Notes: a model not told the origin generated them from the letters alone. 64,000 bases of DNA from Clostridia bacterium (GCA_017502165.1 JAFVVO010000010.1:39338-103337), one strand, 5' to 3'. Positions 8,330 through 17,405 are shown, counted from the stretch's first letter. Translations and numbers: made by a program.

Positions 8330-8360
8330 AATCCCCATTTATGCAAAATAAATGGGGATT
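8330..8360. terminator. Bidirectional hairpin terminator
   Basis: Perfect 12-bp inverted repeat AATCCCCATTTA/TAAATGGGGATT with a 7-base loop, between the convergent EamA and ribbon-helix-helix genes. Confidence 0.85.
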
Positions 8361-8364
8361 AATT

Positions 8365-8538
8365 TCATTGGTCATCTTCAATATTTTCTAATGCCACTCT
8401 TACTGCTTCAACAACAAAAGCCGTAAATGTGCAATTCTTTCCATCGATAGCCATTTCAACTTTTTCAATTATATCGTTAGGAAATCGCACACATTTATTA
8501 GTTGTCTGCGGAATGGACGGAATGCTAAACTTTTTCAT
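8365..8538 (-). CDS. Small ribbon-helix-helix-like protein
   Basis: A 57-residue protein. Residues about 14-55 fit a CopG/Arc-like ribbon-helix-helix fold: a short strand KCVRFPND, then helix IIEKVEMAI and helix TFTAFVVEAVRVALENI. Such proteins bind DNA as dimers, usually as autorepressors or antitoxins. The ATG at 8538 is chosen because GAGGTG lies 6 bases upstream; the longer frame from 8559 has no ribosome site. It is divergent from a broken lipoprotein gene, and the shared 135-bp region contains a direct repeat that could be its operator. No toxin gene is adjacent. Confidence 0.65.
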   Translation of the reverse strand: MKKFSIPSIPQTTNKCVRFPNDIIEKVEMAIDGKNCTFTAFVVEAVRVALENIEDDQ

Positions 8539-8600
8539 ATTATCACCTCTGTAATACAATTATATATAAAAATTTTCTTTTTGTATGCATTACATTTGTA

Positions 8601-8629
8601 TTGCAATATGCATCTTTTTGTGTTATAAT
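8601..8629 (+). promoter_or_regulatory. Promoter of the small lipoprotein remnant
   Basis: TTGCAA (8601-8606) and TATAAT (8624-8629) with 17-bp spacing, followed by GGGAGG and the ATG at 8674. Confidence 0.7.
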
Positions 8630-8673
8630 ACATTCGACAACAATATCAAACACACATAAAGGGAGGTAAAAAT

Positions 8674-8861
8674 ATGAAAAAGTTTTTGTTGTTGATTTAA
8701 TTATTTTTTCTTTAGTGAGTTGCATTTTCTTATCAGGTTGTAGTAGCGATTACACAGCCAAAGATTTTCAGGAAGCTAAAGGACATTATTTTAGCGTAAA
8801 AGCATCAAGCTCCGATAAACGAATGGTTGAAGGTTTTTATAAATGGAAATCTCAACAATAG
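8674..8861 (+). pseudogene. Frameshifted small lipoprotein gene
   Basis: A good promoter and ribosome site (GGGAGGTAAAAAT) lead into ATG AAA AAG TTT TTG TTG TTG ATT TAA, which stops after eight codons (8674-8700). In the frame shifted by one base the sequence continues without stop from before 8697 to TAG at 8859-8861. It reads LIIFSLVSCIFLSGCSS and then about 35 polar residues. The LSGC lipobox shows that the intact product was a lipoprotein of about 60 residues. One base lost within or just after the TTGTTGTTG run would explain the break. It may be a real pseudogene, a phase-variable gene, or an assembly error. Confidence 0.6.
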
Positions 8862-8878
8862 TTTTTGTCGCCAAAAAA

Positions 8879-8903
8879 GACTCCGATTGAATCAATCGGA
8901 GTC
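8879..8903. terminator. Bidirectional hairpin terminator
   Basis: Perfect 12-bp stem GACTCCGATTGA/TCAATCGGAGTC with a one-base spacer, flanked by A-run and T-run. It separates the lipoprotein remnant from the convergent nifJ gene. Confidence 0.88.
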
Positions 8904-8924
8904 TTTTTGTTTTAACTAATTAAA

Positions 8925-11900
8925 TTAGTCGTTGTAAAGAGCCTGAAGCTTTTCAAGGTGTGCGCGCTTTGCCTTTGCGGTTTCAGCTGCCTTGTTAAAC
9001 AACTCTTCTGCTCTTTCGGGGAAGGAGCGGGTAAGTGATGAATAACGTGCCTCGTTAAGAATAAACTCTTTGTAATCGGTTGTGGGTGCCTTGGAGTCGA
9101 TTGTGAAGGGCTTTTCGTTGGCCGGATTGAAGCGGAACATATGCCAGTAACCGCAGTCAACAGCCTTCTTCATTTCTTCCTGGCAGTGAATCATACCACC
9201 CTTAATGGAGTGCATTTCGCAGGGTGAGTAACCGATAATAAGTGAGGGTCCGGGATATGCTTCAGCTTCCTGGATAGCCTTAAGGGTCTGATTCATATCA
9301 GCGCCCATAGCGATCTGTGCAACGTAGATGTAGCCATAGCTCATTGCGATTTCTGCAAGGCTCTTCTTAGCGATAGCCTTACCTGCAGCTGCGAACTGAG
9401 CAACCTGACCGATCTGAGATGCCTTGGAAGCCTGACCGCCGGTGTTGGAGTAAACTTCGGTATCGAATACCATAATGTTAACGTCTTCACCGGAAGCAAG
9501 AACGTGGTCAACACCGCCGAAGCCGATGTCATAAGCCCAGCCGTCGCCACCGAAGATCCAAACGGACTTCTTGCCAAGATATTCTTTCTCGCAAAGAATC
9601 TGCTTTGCAGTGGGACAACCCTCTGCTGCAGCCTTTTCAAGCTCAACGATAAGTGCCTTTGTAGCAACTGCGTTTGCCTTACCGTCGTTAGCGGTTTCAA
9701 GGTATGCGTTTGCAGCGGCCTTGAACTCGTCAGATGCCTTATCGGATTCGGTCATTTCCTTAACAAGACCCATAAGCTTTTCACGGATAGCCTTCTGGCC
9801 AAGGTACATACCGTAGCCGTGCTCTGCGTTATCCTCGAACAAGGAGTTAGCCCAAGCAGGACCGCGACCTTCCTTGTTTACGGTGTAGGGGCTTGTTGCG
9901 GCAGGACCGCCCCAGATGGATGAGCAGCCTGTAGCATTTGAAATGTACATTCTGTCACCGAAAAGCTGGGTGATTAAGCGAGCGTAAGCAGTTTCAGCAC
10001 AACCTGCGCAGGAGCCGGAGAACTCTAAGAGAGGCTGTTTGAACTGGCTTGCTACAAGATTCATATTAGCAGTAGTTTCTTCCTTCTCGGTAACAACGTC
10101 AACACAGTAATCAAATACCTGCTGCATATCGTCCTGAGATTCACGGGAAACCATCTTAAGTGAGTTGGTGGGACAAACGCCTACGCAAACTCCGCAACCC
10201 ATACAATCCATAGGTGAAACTGCTAAGGTGTAGGTGTAAACCTTACCAACGGGACGCTTGCCCTGAAGAAGATTTGCAGGAGCTGCTGCTAATTCCTTCT
10301 CATCAAGAGCGAAAGGACGGATAGTAGCATGGGGGCAAACGAAGGAGCAACGGTTACACTGTGCGCAGGTGGTGTTATCCCACTTGGGAACCATAACTGC
10401 TACACCGCGTTTTTCGTATGCTGATGCGCCCTGCTCAAAGGTACCGTCAGCGTGGTCAACGAAAGCGGAAACGGGAAGAAGATCACCGTTCATCTTTCCA
10501 ACGGGCTTCATAATGCCGTCAACCATCTTGATAAGCTTTGCTCTGCCCTTTGTGGTGGGAGCTTCTGCAACGTCAGTTGCGTCTGCCCAAGATGCAGGAA
10601 CGTCAATCTTAACGAATGCTGTTGCACCGGCATCAATAGCCTTGTGGTTCATATCAACAACGTCCTGACCCTTCTTGAGATAGGACTTAGTTGCAGCATC
10701 CTTCATGTGCTGGATAGCTTCTTCCTGAGGCATAACCTTTGCAAGAGTAAAGAAAGCGGACTGAAGAATTGTGTTAGTTCTCTTGCCCATACCAATCTGC
10801 TGTGCAAGGTCAATAGCGTTAACAGTGTAAAGCTGAATATTGTTTTTAGCAATATATCTCTTTGCTTCGCCTGAAAGCTTTTCATCAAGCTCTTTTGCAT
10901 CCCACTGGCAGTTGATTAAGAATACACCGCCGGGTTTAACGTCGTTAACCATTCTGTAGCCCTTTTCAACGTAAGAGGGGTTATGGCAAGCAACGAAGTC
11001 AGCCTTGTTTACGTAATAGGGGCTTCTGATAGCCTTATCACCAAAGCGAAGGTGAGAAATTGTAATACCGCCGGTCTTCTTGGAGTCATACTGGAAGTAT
11101 GCCTGAACGAACTTGTCAGTATAGTCACCGATAATCTTAATGGAGTTCTTGTTAGCACCAACGGTACCGTCACCGCCAAGACCCCAGAACTTGCACTCGA
11201 TAGTGCCTTCTGCTGCGGTGTTGGGAGCGGGAACTTCTTCAAGAGAAAGGTTTGTAACGTCGTCAACAATGCCCATGGTGAACTGACGCTTAGGCTCGTC
11301 CTTTGCAAGCTCGTTGTAAACTGCGAAAATGCTTGAAGGAGGAGTATCCTTGCTGCCTAAGCCGTAACGGCCGCCGATAACGGTTGCATCAACGGAAGCA
11401 TTTGCAAGAGCAGTAACAACGTCAAGATAAAGGGGCTCGCCAAGAGCACCGGGTTCTTTTGTTCTGTCTAAAACAGCAATCTTCTTTGCAGTTGCAGGGA
11501 TAGCTTCAATAAGCTTGTCTGCTGCAAAAGGTCTGTAAAGGCGAACCTTGATTAAACCAACCTTTTCGCCTGCTGCATTAAGATAATCAACAACTTCTTC
11601 TGCAACGTCGCAAACGGAGCCCATAGCAATAATAACGCGTTCTGCATCTGCTGCGCCGTAGTAGTTGAAGAGCTTATAATCAGTACCGAGCTTTGCGTTT
11701 ACTTTGTCAAGATACTTTTCAACGATAGCGGGAACTGCATCATAGTAAGCGTTGCAAGCTTCACGGTGCTGGAAGAAAATATCTCCGTTTTCGTGGCTGC
11801 CGCGCATTACGGGACGCTCGGGGTTAAGAGCACGCTTGCGGAATGCGTCAACTGCATCCATATCGCACATTTCCTTAAGATCTGCATAATCCCAGACAGC

Positions 11901-12449
11901 AACCTTCTGAATTTCGTGAGAGGTACGGAAACCGTCAAAGAAGTTAAGGAAGGGTACTCTGCTTTCGATAGAAGCAAGGTGTGCTACTGCACCGATGTCC
12001 ATAACTTCCTGAGGATTGGACTCAGCCATCATTGCAAAGCCTGTCTGACGGCAAGCATAAACGTCGGAATGGTCACCGAAGATGTTAAGTGCGTGGCTTG
12101 CTACGCAACGAGCTGATACGTGGAATACACAGGGAAGTAATTCACCTGCGATTTTGTACATATTGGGGATCATCAACAATAAACCTTGTGATGCGGTGTA
12201 GGTGGTGGTAAGTGCACCTGCTGCTAATGAGCCGTGAACTGTACCGGAAGCGCCTGCTTCGGACTGCATTTCAGCAACCTTTACGGTTGTGCCGAAAATG
12301 TTTTTCTGACCTTGTGCTGCCCACTGGTCAACGTAGTCTGCCATGGGGCTTGAGGGGGTAATAGGATAAATACCTGCAACCTCGGTAAATGCGTAGCTTA
12401 CGTAAGCAGCAGCATTGTTACCGTCCATGGTCTTGAACTTTCTTGCCAT
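8925..12449 (-). CDS. nifJ: Pyruvate:ferredoxin (flavodoxin) oxidoreductase, single chain
   Basis: This enzyme splits pyruvate with CoA into acetyl-CoA, CO2 and two reduced ferredoxins, the main electron source for hydrogen formation in clostridia. At 1174 residues it has the full one-chain layout: domain I with GIYPITPSSPMADY near residue 30, middle CoA and gamma domains, two [4Fe-4S] clusters (CAQCNRCSFVCPHA near 690-705 and CMGCGVCVGVCPTNS near 745-760), and the C-terminal thiamine pyrophosphate domain (SCAGCAETAYARL near 815; GGDGWAYDIGFGG near 970; SNTGGQ near 1000). Ribosome site AGGAGG precedes the ATG by 7 bases. It stands alone, with terminators on both sides and a strong hairpin in its leader. 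The trimeric hydrogenase 10 kb away can use its ferredoxin. Confidence 0.97.
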   Translation of the reverse strand: MARKFKTMDGNNAAAYVSYAFTEVAGIYPITPSSPMADYVDQWAAQGQKNIFGTTVKVAEMQSEAGASGTVHGSLAAGALTTTYTASQGLLLMIPNMYKIAGELLPCVFHVSARCVASHALNIFGDHSDVYACRQTGFAMMAESNPQEVMDIGAVAHLASIESRVPFLNFFDGFRTSHEIQKVAVWDYADLKEMCDMDAVDAFRKRALNPERPVMRGSHENGDIFFQHREACNAYYDAVPAIVEKYLDKVNAKLGTDYKLFNYYGAADAERVIIAMGSVCDVAEEVVDYLNAAGEKVGLIKVRLYRPFAADKLIEAIPATAKKIAVLDRTKEPGALGEPLYLDVVTALANASVDATVIGGRYGLGSKDTPPSSIFAVYNELAKDEPKRQFTMGIVDDVTNLSLEEVPAPNTAAEGTIECKFWGLGGDGTVGANKNSIKIIGDYTDKFVQAYFQYDSKKTGGITISHLRFGDKAIRSPYYVNKADFVACHNPSYVEKGYRMVNDVKPGGVFLINCQWDAKELDEKLSGEAKRYIAKNNIQLYTVNAIDLAQQIGMGKRTNTILQSAFFTLAKVMPQEEAIQHMKDAATKSYLKKGQDVVDMNHKAIDAGATAFVKIDVPASWADATDVAEAPTTKGRAKLIKMVDGIMKPVGKMNGDLLPVSAFVDHADGTFEQGASAYEKRGVAVMVPKWDNTTCAQCNRCSFVCPHATIRPFALDEKELAAAPANLLQGKRPVGKVYTYTLAVSPMDCMGCGVCVGVCPTNSLKMVSRESQDDMQQVFDYCVDVVTEKEETTANMNLVASQFKQPLLEFSGSCAGCAETAYARLITQLFGDRMYISNATGCSSIWGGPAATSPYTVNKEGRGPAWANSLFEDNAEHGYGMYLGQKAIREKLMGLVKEMTESDKASDEFKAAANAYLETANDGKANAVATKALIVELEKAAAEGCPTAKQILCEKEYLGKKSVWIFGGDGWAYDIGFGGVDHVLASGEDVNIMVFDTEVYSNTGGQASKASQIGQVAQFAAAGKAIAKKSLAEIAMSYGYIYVAQIAMGADMNQTLKAIQEAEAYPGPSLIIGYSPCEMHSIKGGMIHCQEEMKKAVDCGYWHMFRFNPANEKPFTIDSKAPTTDYKEFILNEARYSSLTRSFPERAEELFNKAAETAKAKRAHLEKLQALYND

Positions 12450-12481
12450 AAAAAATTCCTCCTAAATATTTTTTACGTTTT

Positions 12482-12519
12482 GGTTGAAAAGAACCCTCTG
12501 CAGCAGATTCTTTTCAACC
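12482..12519 (-). promoter_or_regulatory. Long hairpin in the nifJ leader
   Basis: A perfect 12-bp inverted repeat GGTTGAAAAGAA/TTCTTTTCAACC encloses a 14-base spacer that can itself pair (TCTGC with GCAGA). It lies 33 bases before the nifJ start. No T-run follows on the minus strand, so it is not a simple terminator. A -10 like TATAAT (12549-12554, minus) lies just upstream, placing the hairpin near the 5' end of the mRNA. It may protect the transcript or bind a regulator. Confidence 0.55.
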
Positions 12520-12694
12520 AATCCGTTTTGTTAAATTGATTTCTGCCTATTATAGCCGAAATGCATCACCATATATAATACTACTTTTATTAAAATAAGT
12601 AAACCGAATTTGCAATTTTTTTTGCGTTTTTTATAAAAATTTTTCCTTTGCTTTTGCCGTTTTTGTTTTCTTTTATTTTTTTGCTTCCAGAATA

Positions 12695-12726
12695 ACAAGA
12701 CCGCTCTGTTTTCAGAACGGTCTTGT
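12695..12726 (-). terminator. Terminator after the pot-SLOG operon
   Basis: Hairpin with 9-bp stem ACAAGACCG/CGGTCTTGT and an inner TCTG/CAGA extension, directly after the SLOG gene stop at 12728. The minus-strand T tract is short (TTGTTATT), so strength is uncertain. Confidence 0.7.
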
Positions 12727-12727
12727 T

Positions 12728-13204
12728 TTATATTTTTATAATTTTCTTGCCACGGCTTTCGGCGTACAAAAAGGTGTACTGTGTACCGCCCGGCTTTCCG
12801 CGGTAATATGCAATTAAAACGTCGGAATTATCCACCATAAAGGCATCACGAAAGTGCATACAGCCCGTTACATATTTTTCAAACAGAACCGTTACCGAAT
12901 CTGCCTGAGATAATATTTCTCTGTACGTTTCCTGCTGTTTCCGGGTCCATTTTGCGTCCTGATCCTTGCATGGTACGGCTATTTCAAGCGTTATGGGACA
13001 GGTTTTCTTTTTTTCAAGCACTGCTTGAGCCGCAAGAGTATCAAAGCCTAAAGCTCCGCCGCAGATAAATCTCGTTATGCCGCTTTCAACGCATTGGTCT
13101 ATAGCCTGACGGAGTTTTTCCTTAATGCTTGGCAGGTCCTCTTTGGCAATAATTCTGTGCCCGGTAAAGCAAGCGGTCAGCTTAAAATCAAGTTTCTTAA
13201 TCAT
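12728..13204 (-). CDS. SLOG family protein (DUF1273/YpsA-like)
   Basis: A 158-residue protein of the SLOG superfamily, Rossmann-like folds thought to bind nucleotides or nucleotide-like signals. Seen are an N-terminal CFTGHR motif, GGALGFDTLAAQAV near residues 48-61, and the C-terminal strand DVLIAYYRGKPGGTQYT. YpsA/DUF1273 proteins have been linked to cell division and stress in other Firmicutes, but the biochemical role is not settled. The ATG at 13204 is chosen because it overlaps the potD stop region (potD stop at 13206-13208), whereas the longer frame from 13240 would lie inside potD. It is the last gene of the pot operon, which is unusual. Confidence 0.75.
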   Translation of the reverse strand: MIKKLDFKLTACFTGHRIIAKEDLPSIKEKLRQAIDQCVESGITRFICGGALGFDTLAAQAVLEKKKTCPITLEIAVPCKDQDAKWTRKQQETYREILSQADSVTVLFEKYVTGCMHFRDAFMVDNSDVLIAYYRGKPGGTQYTFLYAESRGKKIIKI

Positions 13205-13205
13205 A

Positions 13206-14588
13206 TCAGTCCCAGTACCTTGCGCGACGCTTTTTCTCAATGGCGTTATAAATCAGAATAAACGCTATTACGCTTGCTAAAACTCCGCAAATAATAGGAA
13301 GCGCGTTGCTCTCCTCACTATCCTGAATTTTAAGTGAATCCCAGCACTCGTTAAGGTAGTTTTGGGTTGCTTCATCGAGGCAAGCAAAGCCTTCCTTTTG
13401 GAACCGGAACACGTCTTCACCGTAGAGTATGTCGTAGGCCTCCTCGTGCATTTCATTTTCAACGAAATACTTATAATATTCGTCCTGCTGAACAAGCATA
13501 TTAGGCGAGCCGTAGCAAATATATTCCGAGTTTATTGCAGAAATATTTTCTGTGGGATCATCTGAAACGGAAAGCATAAAGTTGATGTATTCTTCCGCAA
13601 TTTCAGGGTGCTTGGCGCTGGTGGGAATACACATAGCATCAAGGAAGGAGTTGGAGCCCACCTCAGGATAGAACAGGCACAGCTCATAGTCCTCGCAGTT
13701 CCAGGTCATCGTAAAATAGTCGCCTGCGTAATAGGGCGCAATTGCCGCATTGCCCGTTTCCATTTTATTGAAAACCTCATCCATTACGTACTTCTGAATA
13801 AGAGGCTGTTGCTCTTTTAATTTCTCTAATGCGCGGTCGTAAATTTCCTTTCCGCCCTCATCAAGCACGGAAGCGTTAATATAACTTATCGCGCCCTCGT
13901 AATTATCTTCGCCCATCATCATAAACTGAGCGGTTGCAAAGGCGTCACGGGAGTTATTGAACTGCAAAATACCTAAATCCTTGTATTTTTCGTTCCACAA
14001 AACACCCCAGCCTTCTGCTTCAAATTCTTCCTGAGAAAAGTCCTCAAAGGTCTCCTCCAGGAGAGTTTTATTATAAATAATTCCTACCTTGCAGAAGGTA
14101 TAGGTGGCAGAGTAATAGGTCTTTTCGCCGTTTTCGGTAACGTAGGAAACGCCCTCCGCCTGATAAGCTTCCCCAATATTTGCATAATTGGGAATATTAT
14201 CAATATTTATTGGCTGAATAAGATTTTCGCGGATAAGCTTGGTAATTAAATATTCCGAAGGAATAATTATATCGTAGCTTGCGTCGGAGGTAGTCATTTT
14301 AGCGTAAAGCTCTTCGTTGGAAGCGTAAGTAGTATAGTTTACTTCCACCTTTTTGTTAGGATATTTTTCGGCGTAATATTTTTCAAACTCGGCGTTTATG
14401 TCAAGATACGGAATTTCTATTACGTTTCCGTCCTCGTCCTCATATTCCCATGAGCCGTCACCGTCGGAAATATATTCGCCCCAGTTAAATACGTTAAGGG
14501 TTATAACCTCTTCTTCCGCTTCACCGCAGCCCGTAAATGCAAAGAGAATAACCGAAACAGCTAAAAGCACACAAAATATTTTCTTCAT
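13206..14588 (-). CDS. potD: Spermidine/putrescine-binding protein PotD with C-terminal membrane helix
   Basis: The extracellular binding protein of a polyamine ABC importer. The N-terminus is a signal sequence ending in a lipobox-like FTGC (Cys about residue 20), so it is probably lipidated. The body (about 30-415) is a type II periplasmic-binding fold with LNVFNWGEYIS near the start, as in PotD/PotF. At 460 residues it is longer than usual (about 350), and residues about 432-450 form a membrane helix followed by EKKRRARYWD. A double anchor is unexpected. It overlaps potC by 4 bases. Polyamine specificity is the family default; other small cations are possible. Confidence 0.88.
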   Translation of the reverse strand: MKKIFCVLLAVSVILFAFTGCGEAEEEVITLNVFNWGEYISDGDGSWEYEDEDGNVIEIPYLDINAEFEKYYAEKYPNKKVEVNYTTYASNEELYAKMTTSDASYDIIIPSEYLITKLIRENLIQPINIDNIPNYANIGEAYQAEGVSYVTENGEKTYYSATYTFCKVGIIYNKTLLEETFEDFSQEEFEAEGWGVLWNEKYKDLGILQFNNSRDAFATAQFMMMGEDNYEGAISYINASVLDEGGKEIYDRALEKLKEQQPLIQKYVMDEVFNKMETGNAAIAPYYAGDYFTMTWNCEDYELCLFYPEVGSNSFLDAMCIPTSAKHPEIAEEYINFMLSVSDDPTENISAINSEYICYGSPNMLVQQDEYYKYFVENEMHEEAYDILYGEDVFRFQKEGFACLDEATQNYLNECWDSLKIQDSEESNALPIICGVLASVIAFILIYNAIEKKRRARYWD

Positions 14589-15433
14589 TTTTTTGCCTCC
14601 TGCTGTTTCTTTAATTTTCTTGCCTGACGCTTTGCCTGAATTTCTTCCCTTGAACCTGCCAGGTTAGCAAGTACAAGCAACAAGAAAATTGCAATAATCA
14701 TAAAGGTTGAAAGCGCGTACATATCAGGCGTAACGGTGCCCTTACCCGTCATTGAATAAATAAGCAACGGCAAGGTCTGAACTGTAGATTTGGGACGGAC
14801 GAAATAGCTTATAACGAAATCGTCAAAGGACATGGTAAATGCCATAATAAGTCCCGTTAAAACACCGGGAAGCAGTTGAGGTAATTCCACCTTAAAAAAT
14901 GCCTGAGTAGGCTTGCAACCTAAATCGAGGGCGGCTTCAGTCTGAGTTTTATCCATCTGCTTGATTTTGGGAAGCACGGACAAAATAACGTAAGGAAGAC
15001 CGAAAGTTGTATGAGCAATCAGCAAGCTTATCATATCAAGCGTATCGTCGCTTTTAATAAACTTAAGGGTTGAAAGGGTGCCCATAAACAAAAATGCCAT
15101 TGAAACCGCAGTAACGATTTCGGGGTTTACCATAGGAATATTGGTAACGGTCATAACAGAACTTTTTATAAACTTGTTTTTAAGCCTGCTGATACCGATA
15201 GCCGCAAAGGTTCCTATTACTGTTGCAACTAAAGAAGATGAAACTGCAATAATAAGCGAATTTATCAGTGCTTCCTTTGCCTTTTCGTTTTGTAAAATGG
15301 ATTCGTACCATTTAAGTGAAAATCCACCGAAAACGCCCGTACTTTCAAGGGAGTTAAAGGAAAACACCATCAAAATAATAATAGGCGCGTACAAAAGCAC
15401 AAAGCAGGCGATAATATATGCGTTCTTTTTCAT
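14585..15433 (-). CDS. potC: Polyamine ABC transporter permease PotC
   Basis: A 282-residue permease with six predicted membrane helices. The cytoplasmic coupling loop EAALDLGCKPTQAFFKVELPQLLPG, typical of binding-protein-dependent permeases, lies at about 170-194. The C-terminus is very basic. It pairs with PotB to form the channel. The start overlaps the potB stop by one base (TAATG) with AGGAGG 8 bases upstream, and its own stop overlaps potD. Order potA-potB-potC-potD is the classic one. Confidence 0.92.
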   Translation of the reverse strand: MKKNAYIIACFVLLYAPIIILMVFSFNSLESTGVFGGFSLKWYESILQNEKAKEALINSLIIAVSSSLVATVIGTFAAIGISRLKNKFIKSSVMTVTNIPMVNPEIVTAVSMAFLFMGTLSTLKFIKSDDTLDMISLLIAHTTFGLPYVILSVLPKIKQMDKTQTEAALDLGCKPTQAFFKVELPQLLPGVLTGLIMAFTMSFDDFVISYFVRPKSTVQTLPLLIYSMTGKGTVTPDMYALSTFMIIAIFLLLVLANLAGSREEIQAKRQARKLKKQQEAKK

Positions 15434-16269
15434 TACATAATACCTCCTGCCGCAACGCTCTCGTCGTCATCAGTATAATGATTCATAATCAAGGTGCTTA
15501 CAACGATTAAAATCATTAAAACGAATGACAAGGTAGCGCCCTTGTTATAGTCGGCAGAAATTGAGAGCATTCTTGCCTCAATAGCGTCACCGATAAGATA
15601 CGTGTTGGCTCCGCCCAAGCGCTGTGAAATGTAGAAGGTGCTTACGCAGGGTACGAACACCATTGTTACGCCCGAAACAACGCCTGCAAGGCTGAGAGGC
15701 ATTATAACCTTGGTTAATGCCTGAATACTATTGCAGCCTAAATCGGTGGCGGCTTCCACAAGCTTAACGTCAAGCTTGGTAAGAACGGAATAAATAGGCA
15801 AAACCATATAGGGCAGGAAATCGTAAACCATACCTACTATTACGGCAAAGCGGGTATCCATAAGCTCAAGGCTTACGCCGAAATTGCCTAACAAGCTGTT
15901 AAGAAGTCCGTTTTTCTCAAGCAAAATTGCAATGGAGTCAGTTCGGATAATAAAGTTGATCCACATTGGAAGCATAACCAGCATTATAAGGATTTTCTGG
16001 GTGGTGGGTTTAGTTCTTGAAATGGCAAGTGCCAAGGGATAACCTATTAAAAGGCACACCACCGTTGCAATAAATGCAAGCATTATTGAAAGTGAAAAGG
16101 TGCTTGCATAATGCTCAATGATGGCAAAATTATCAAGCCCTGCAAACTTGCCTTCACTATCGGTAAACGCGTAGTAAAGCACGTATCCGATGGGAACGAT
16201 AATAAAAATTATCGCCCAAACGTAATAAGGCATTGATGCAAGCTGTTTCATAAAGGAGTTTTTCTTCAT
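15433..16269 (-). CDS. potB: Polyamine ABC transporter permease PotB
   Basis: A 278-residue membrane permease, six helices, with the coupling-loop motif [20 protein letters not shown] at about 172-191. It matches PotB by order and by length. The N-terminal [18 protein letters not shown] leads into the first helix. It overlaps potA by 4 bases and has GGAGGTAATCGAGGA before the start. Its C-terminal [12 protein letters not shown] is acidic and likely cytoplasmic. Confidence 0.92.
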   Translation of the reverse strand: MKKNSFMKQLASMPYYVWAIIFIIVPIGYVLYYAFTDSEGKFAGLDNFAIIEHYASTFSLSIMLAFIATVVCLLIGYPLALAISRTKPTTQKILIMLVMLPMWINFIIRTDSIAILLEKNGLLNSLLGNFGVSLELMDTRFAVIVGMVYDFLPYMVLPIYSVLTKLDVKLVEAATDLGCNSIQALTKVIMPLSLAGVVSGVTMVFVPCVSTFYISQRLGGANTYLIGDAIEARMLSISADYNKGATLSFVLMILIVVSTLIMNHYTDDDESVAAGGIM

Positions 16270-17393
16270 TCCTCGATTACCTCCGTTGCATCGGAAAGCT
16301 TTTCAAGCTCATCACTGAATGAAGAGTAATCGCCAAACATATTGGAATATTCTGACTTTTTCATAACGTGGATAGCGTCAGGCTCAATATAAAGACCGAT
16401 TTTCTGGTCTGCCCCAACGTAGTCGGTGGTCTGAATCATCCACTTAAAGCCGTTAATATCAACGATAATTTCGTAATGCACGCCCTTGAAGGTTACTGAC
16501 GTTACAACGCCCGAAAGCATTGCCTTGTCACTGTCAACGTCAACAACGTCAACGTCCTCGGGACGAACTACAATGTCAACGGGTTCATTCTTTTCAAAGC
16601 CTTTGTCAAGGCAATCAAAAACGTGGCCCGAGAACTTTGCCTTAAAGTCCTCAAGCATTACGCCGTCAACGATATTGGATTCACCGATAAAGTCAGCAAC
16701 AAAGGCATTTTTAGGCTCGTTGTAAATATCGGTGGGAGTGCCGATTTGCTGAATTTTACCGTCAGCCATAACCACAACCGTATCGGACATGGAAAGTGCT
16801 TCCTCCTGGTCGTGTGTTACGTAAATAAAGGTAATTCCCGTTTTAAGCTGAATATTTTTAAGCTCATTCTGCATATCCTTGCGGAGTTTAAGGTCAAGTG
16901 CGCCCAAGGGCTCGTCAAGAAGCAGTACCTTAGGGTCGTTAATTAACGCTCTTGCAATGGCAACTCGCTGCTGCTGACCGCCCGATAGCGTGTTAATATT
17001 ACGCTTTTCGAAGCCTTTAAGGTTTACAAGGGCAAGCATCTGCTTTACCTTAGGACGAATATCCTCGTTCTTCATCTTCTTAAGGCGCAAGCCAAAGGCA
17101 ACGTTTTCATACACGTTAAGATGGGGAAAAAGCGCGTATTTCTGGAAAACGGTGTTTATATTGCGCTTATAGGGCGGAATATCGTTAAGCAGCTTATCCT
17201 CAAAATAAACCTTGCCCGTGTCAGCCGTTTCAAAGCCTGCAATAATGCGCAGTGTGGTGGTTTTACCGCAGCCGGAAGGTCCTAAAAGAGTAATAAATTC
17301 GTTTTCACGGATATAAAGACTGATGTTTGACAAAATCTGCTCGTCGTCAAAGCTTTTAGAAATATTTTCAAGTGCAACAATAATCTTCTTCAT
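16266..17393 (-). CDS. potA: Polyamine ABC transporter ATPase PotA
   Basis: The ATPase that drives the PotBC channel. The 375-residue chain has Walker [10 protein letters not shown] near 38-46, the signature LSGGQQQR near 135, and Walker [12 protein letters not shown] near 155-165 followed by the H-loop THDQ. The region after about 240 forms the OB-type regulatory domain (TOBE_2; VRPEDVDV near 280) found in PotA/MalK-type ATPases. The gene follows the XRE-cupin regulator by 12 bases with AGGAG before the ATG. Confidence 0.95.
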   Translation of the reverse strand: MKKIIVALENISKSFDDEQILSNISLYIRENEFITLLGPSGCGKTTTLRIIAGFETADTGKVYFEDKLLNDIPPYKRNINTVFQKYALFPHLNVYENVAFGLRLKKMKNEDIRPKVKQMLALVNLKGFEKRNINTLSGGQQQRVAIARALINDPKVLLLDEPLGALDLKLRKDMQNELKNIQLKTGITFIYVTHDQEEALSMSDTVVVMADGKIQQIGTPTDIYNEPKNAFVADFIGESNIVDGVMLEDFKAKFSGHVFDCLDKGFEKNEPVDIVVRPEDVDVVDVDSDKAMLSGVVTSVTFKGVHYEIIVDINGFKWMIQTTDYVGADQKIGLYIEPDAIHVMKKSEYSNMFGDYSSFSDELEKLSDATEVIEE

Positions 17394-17405
17394 ATTTACT
17401 CCTTA

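Noticed and set aside
8925..12449. Long plus-strand open frames opposite nifJ (for example 9504-9923 and 10452-10874)
   Set aside because: They lack ribosome sites and family matches; they are shadows of the strongly biased codon use of nifJ on the other strand. The same applies opposite groEL and the hydrogenase genes.
12482..12519. Terminator in front of nifJ
   Set aside because: The stem is strong, but no T-run follows on the minus strand and the ribosome site comes soon after.
12525..12545. Possible Rex (NADH-sensing repressor) box upstream of nifJ
   Set aside because: TTGTTAA is present but the inverted half TTAACAA is missing at the required distance.
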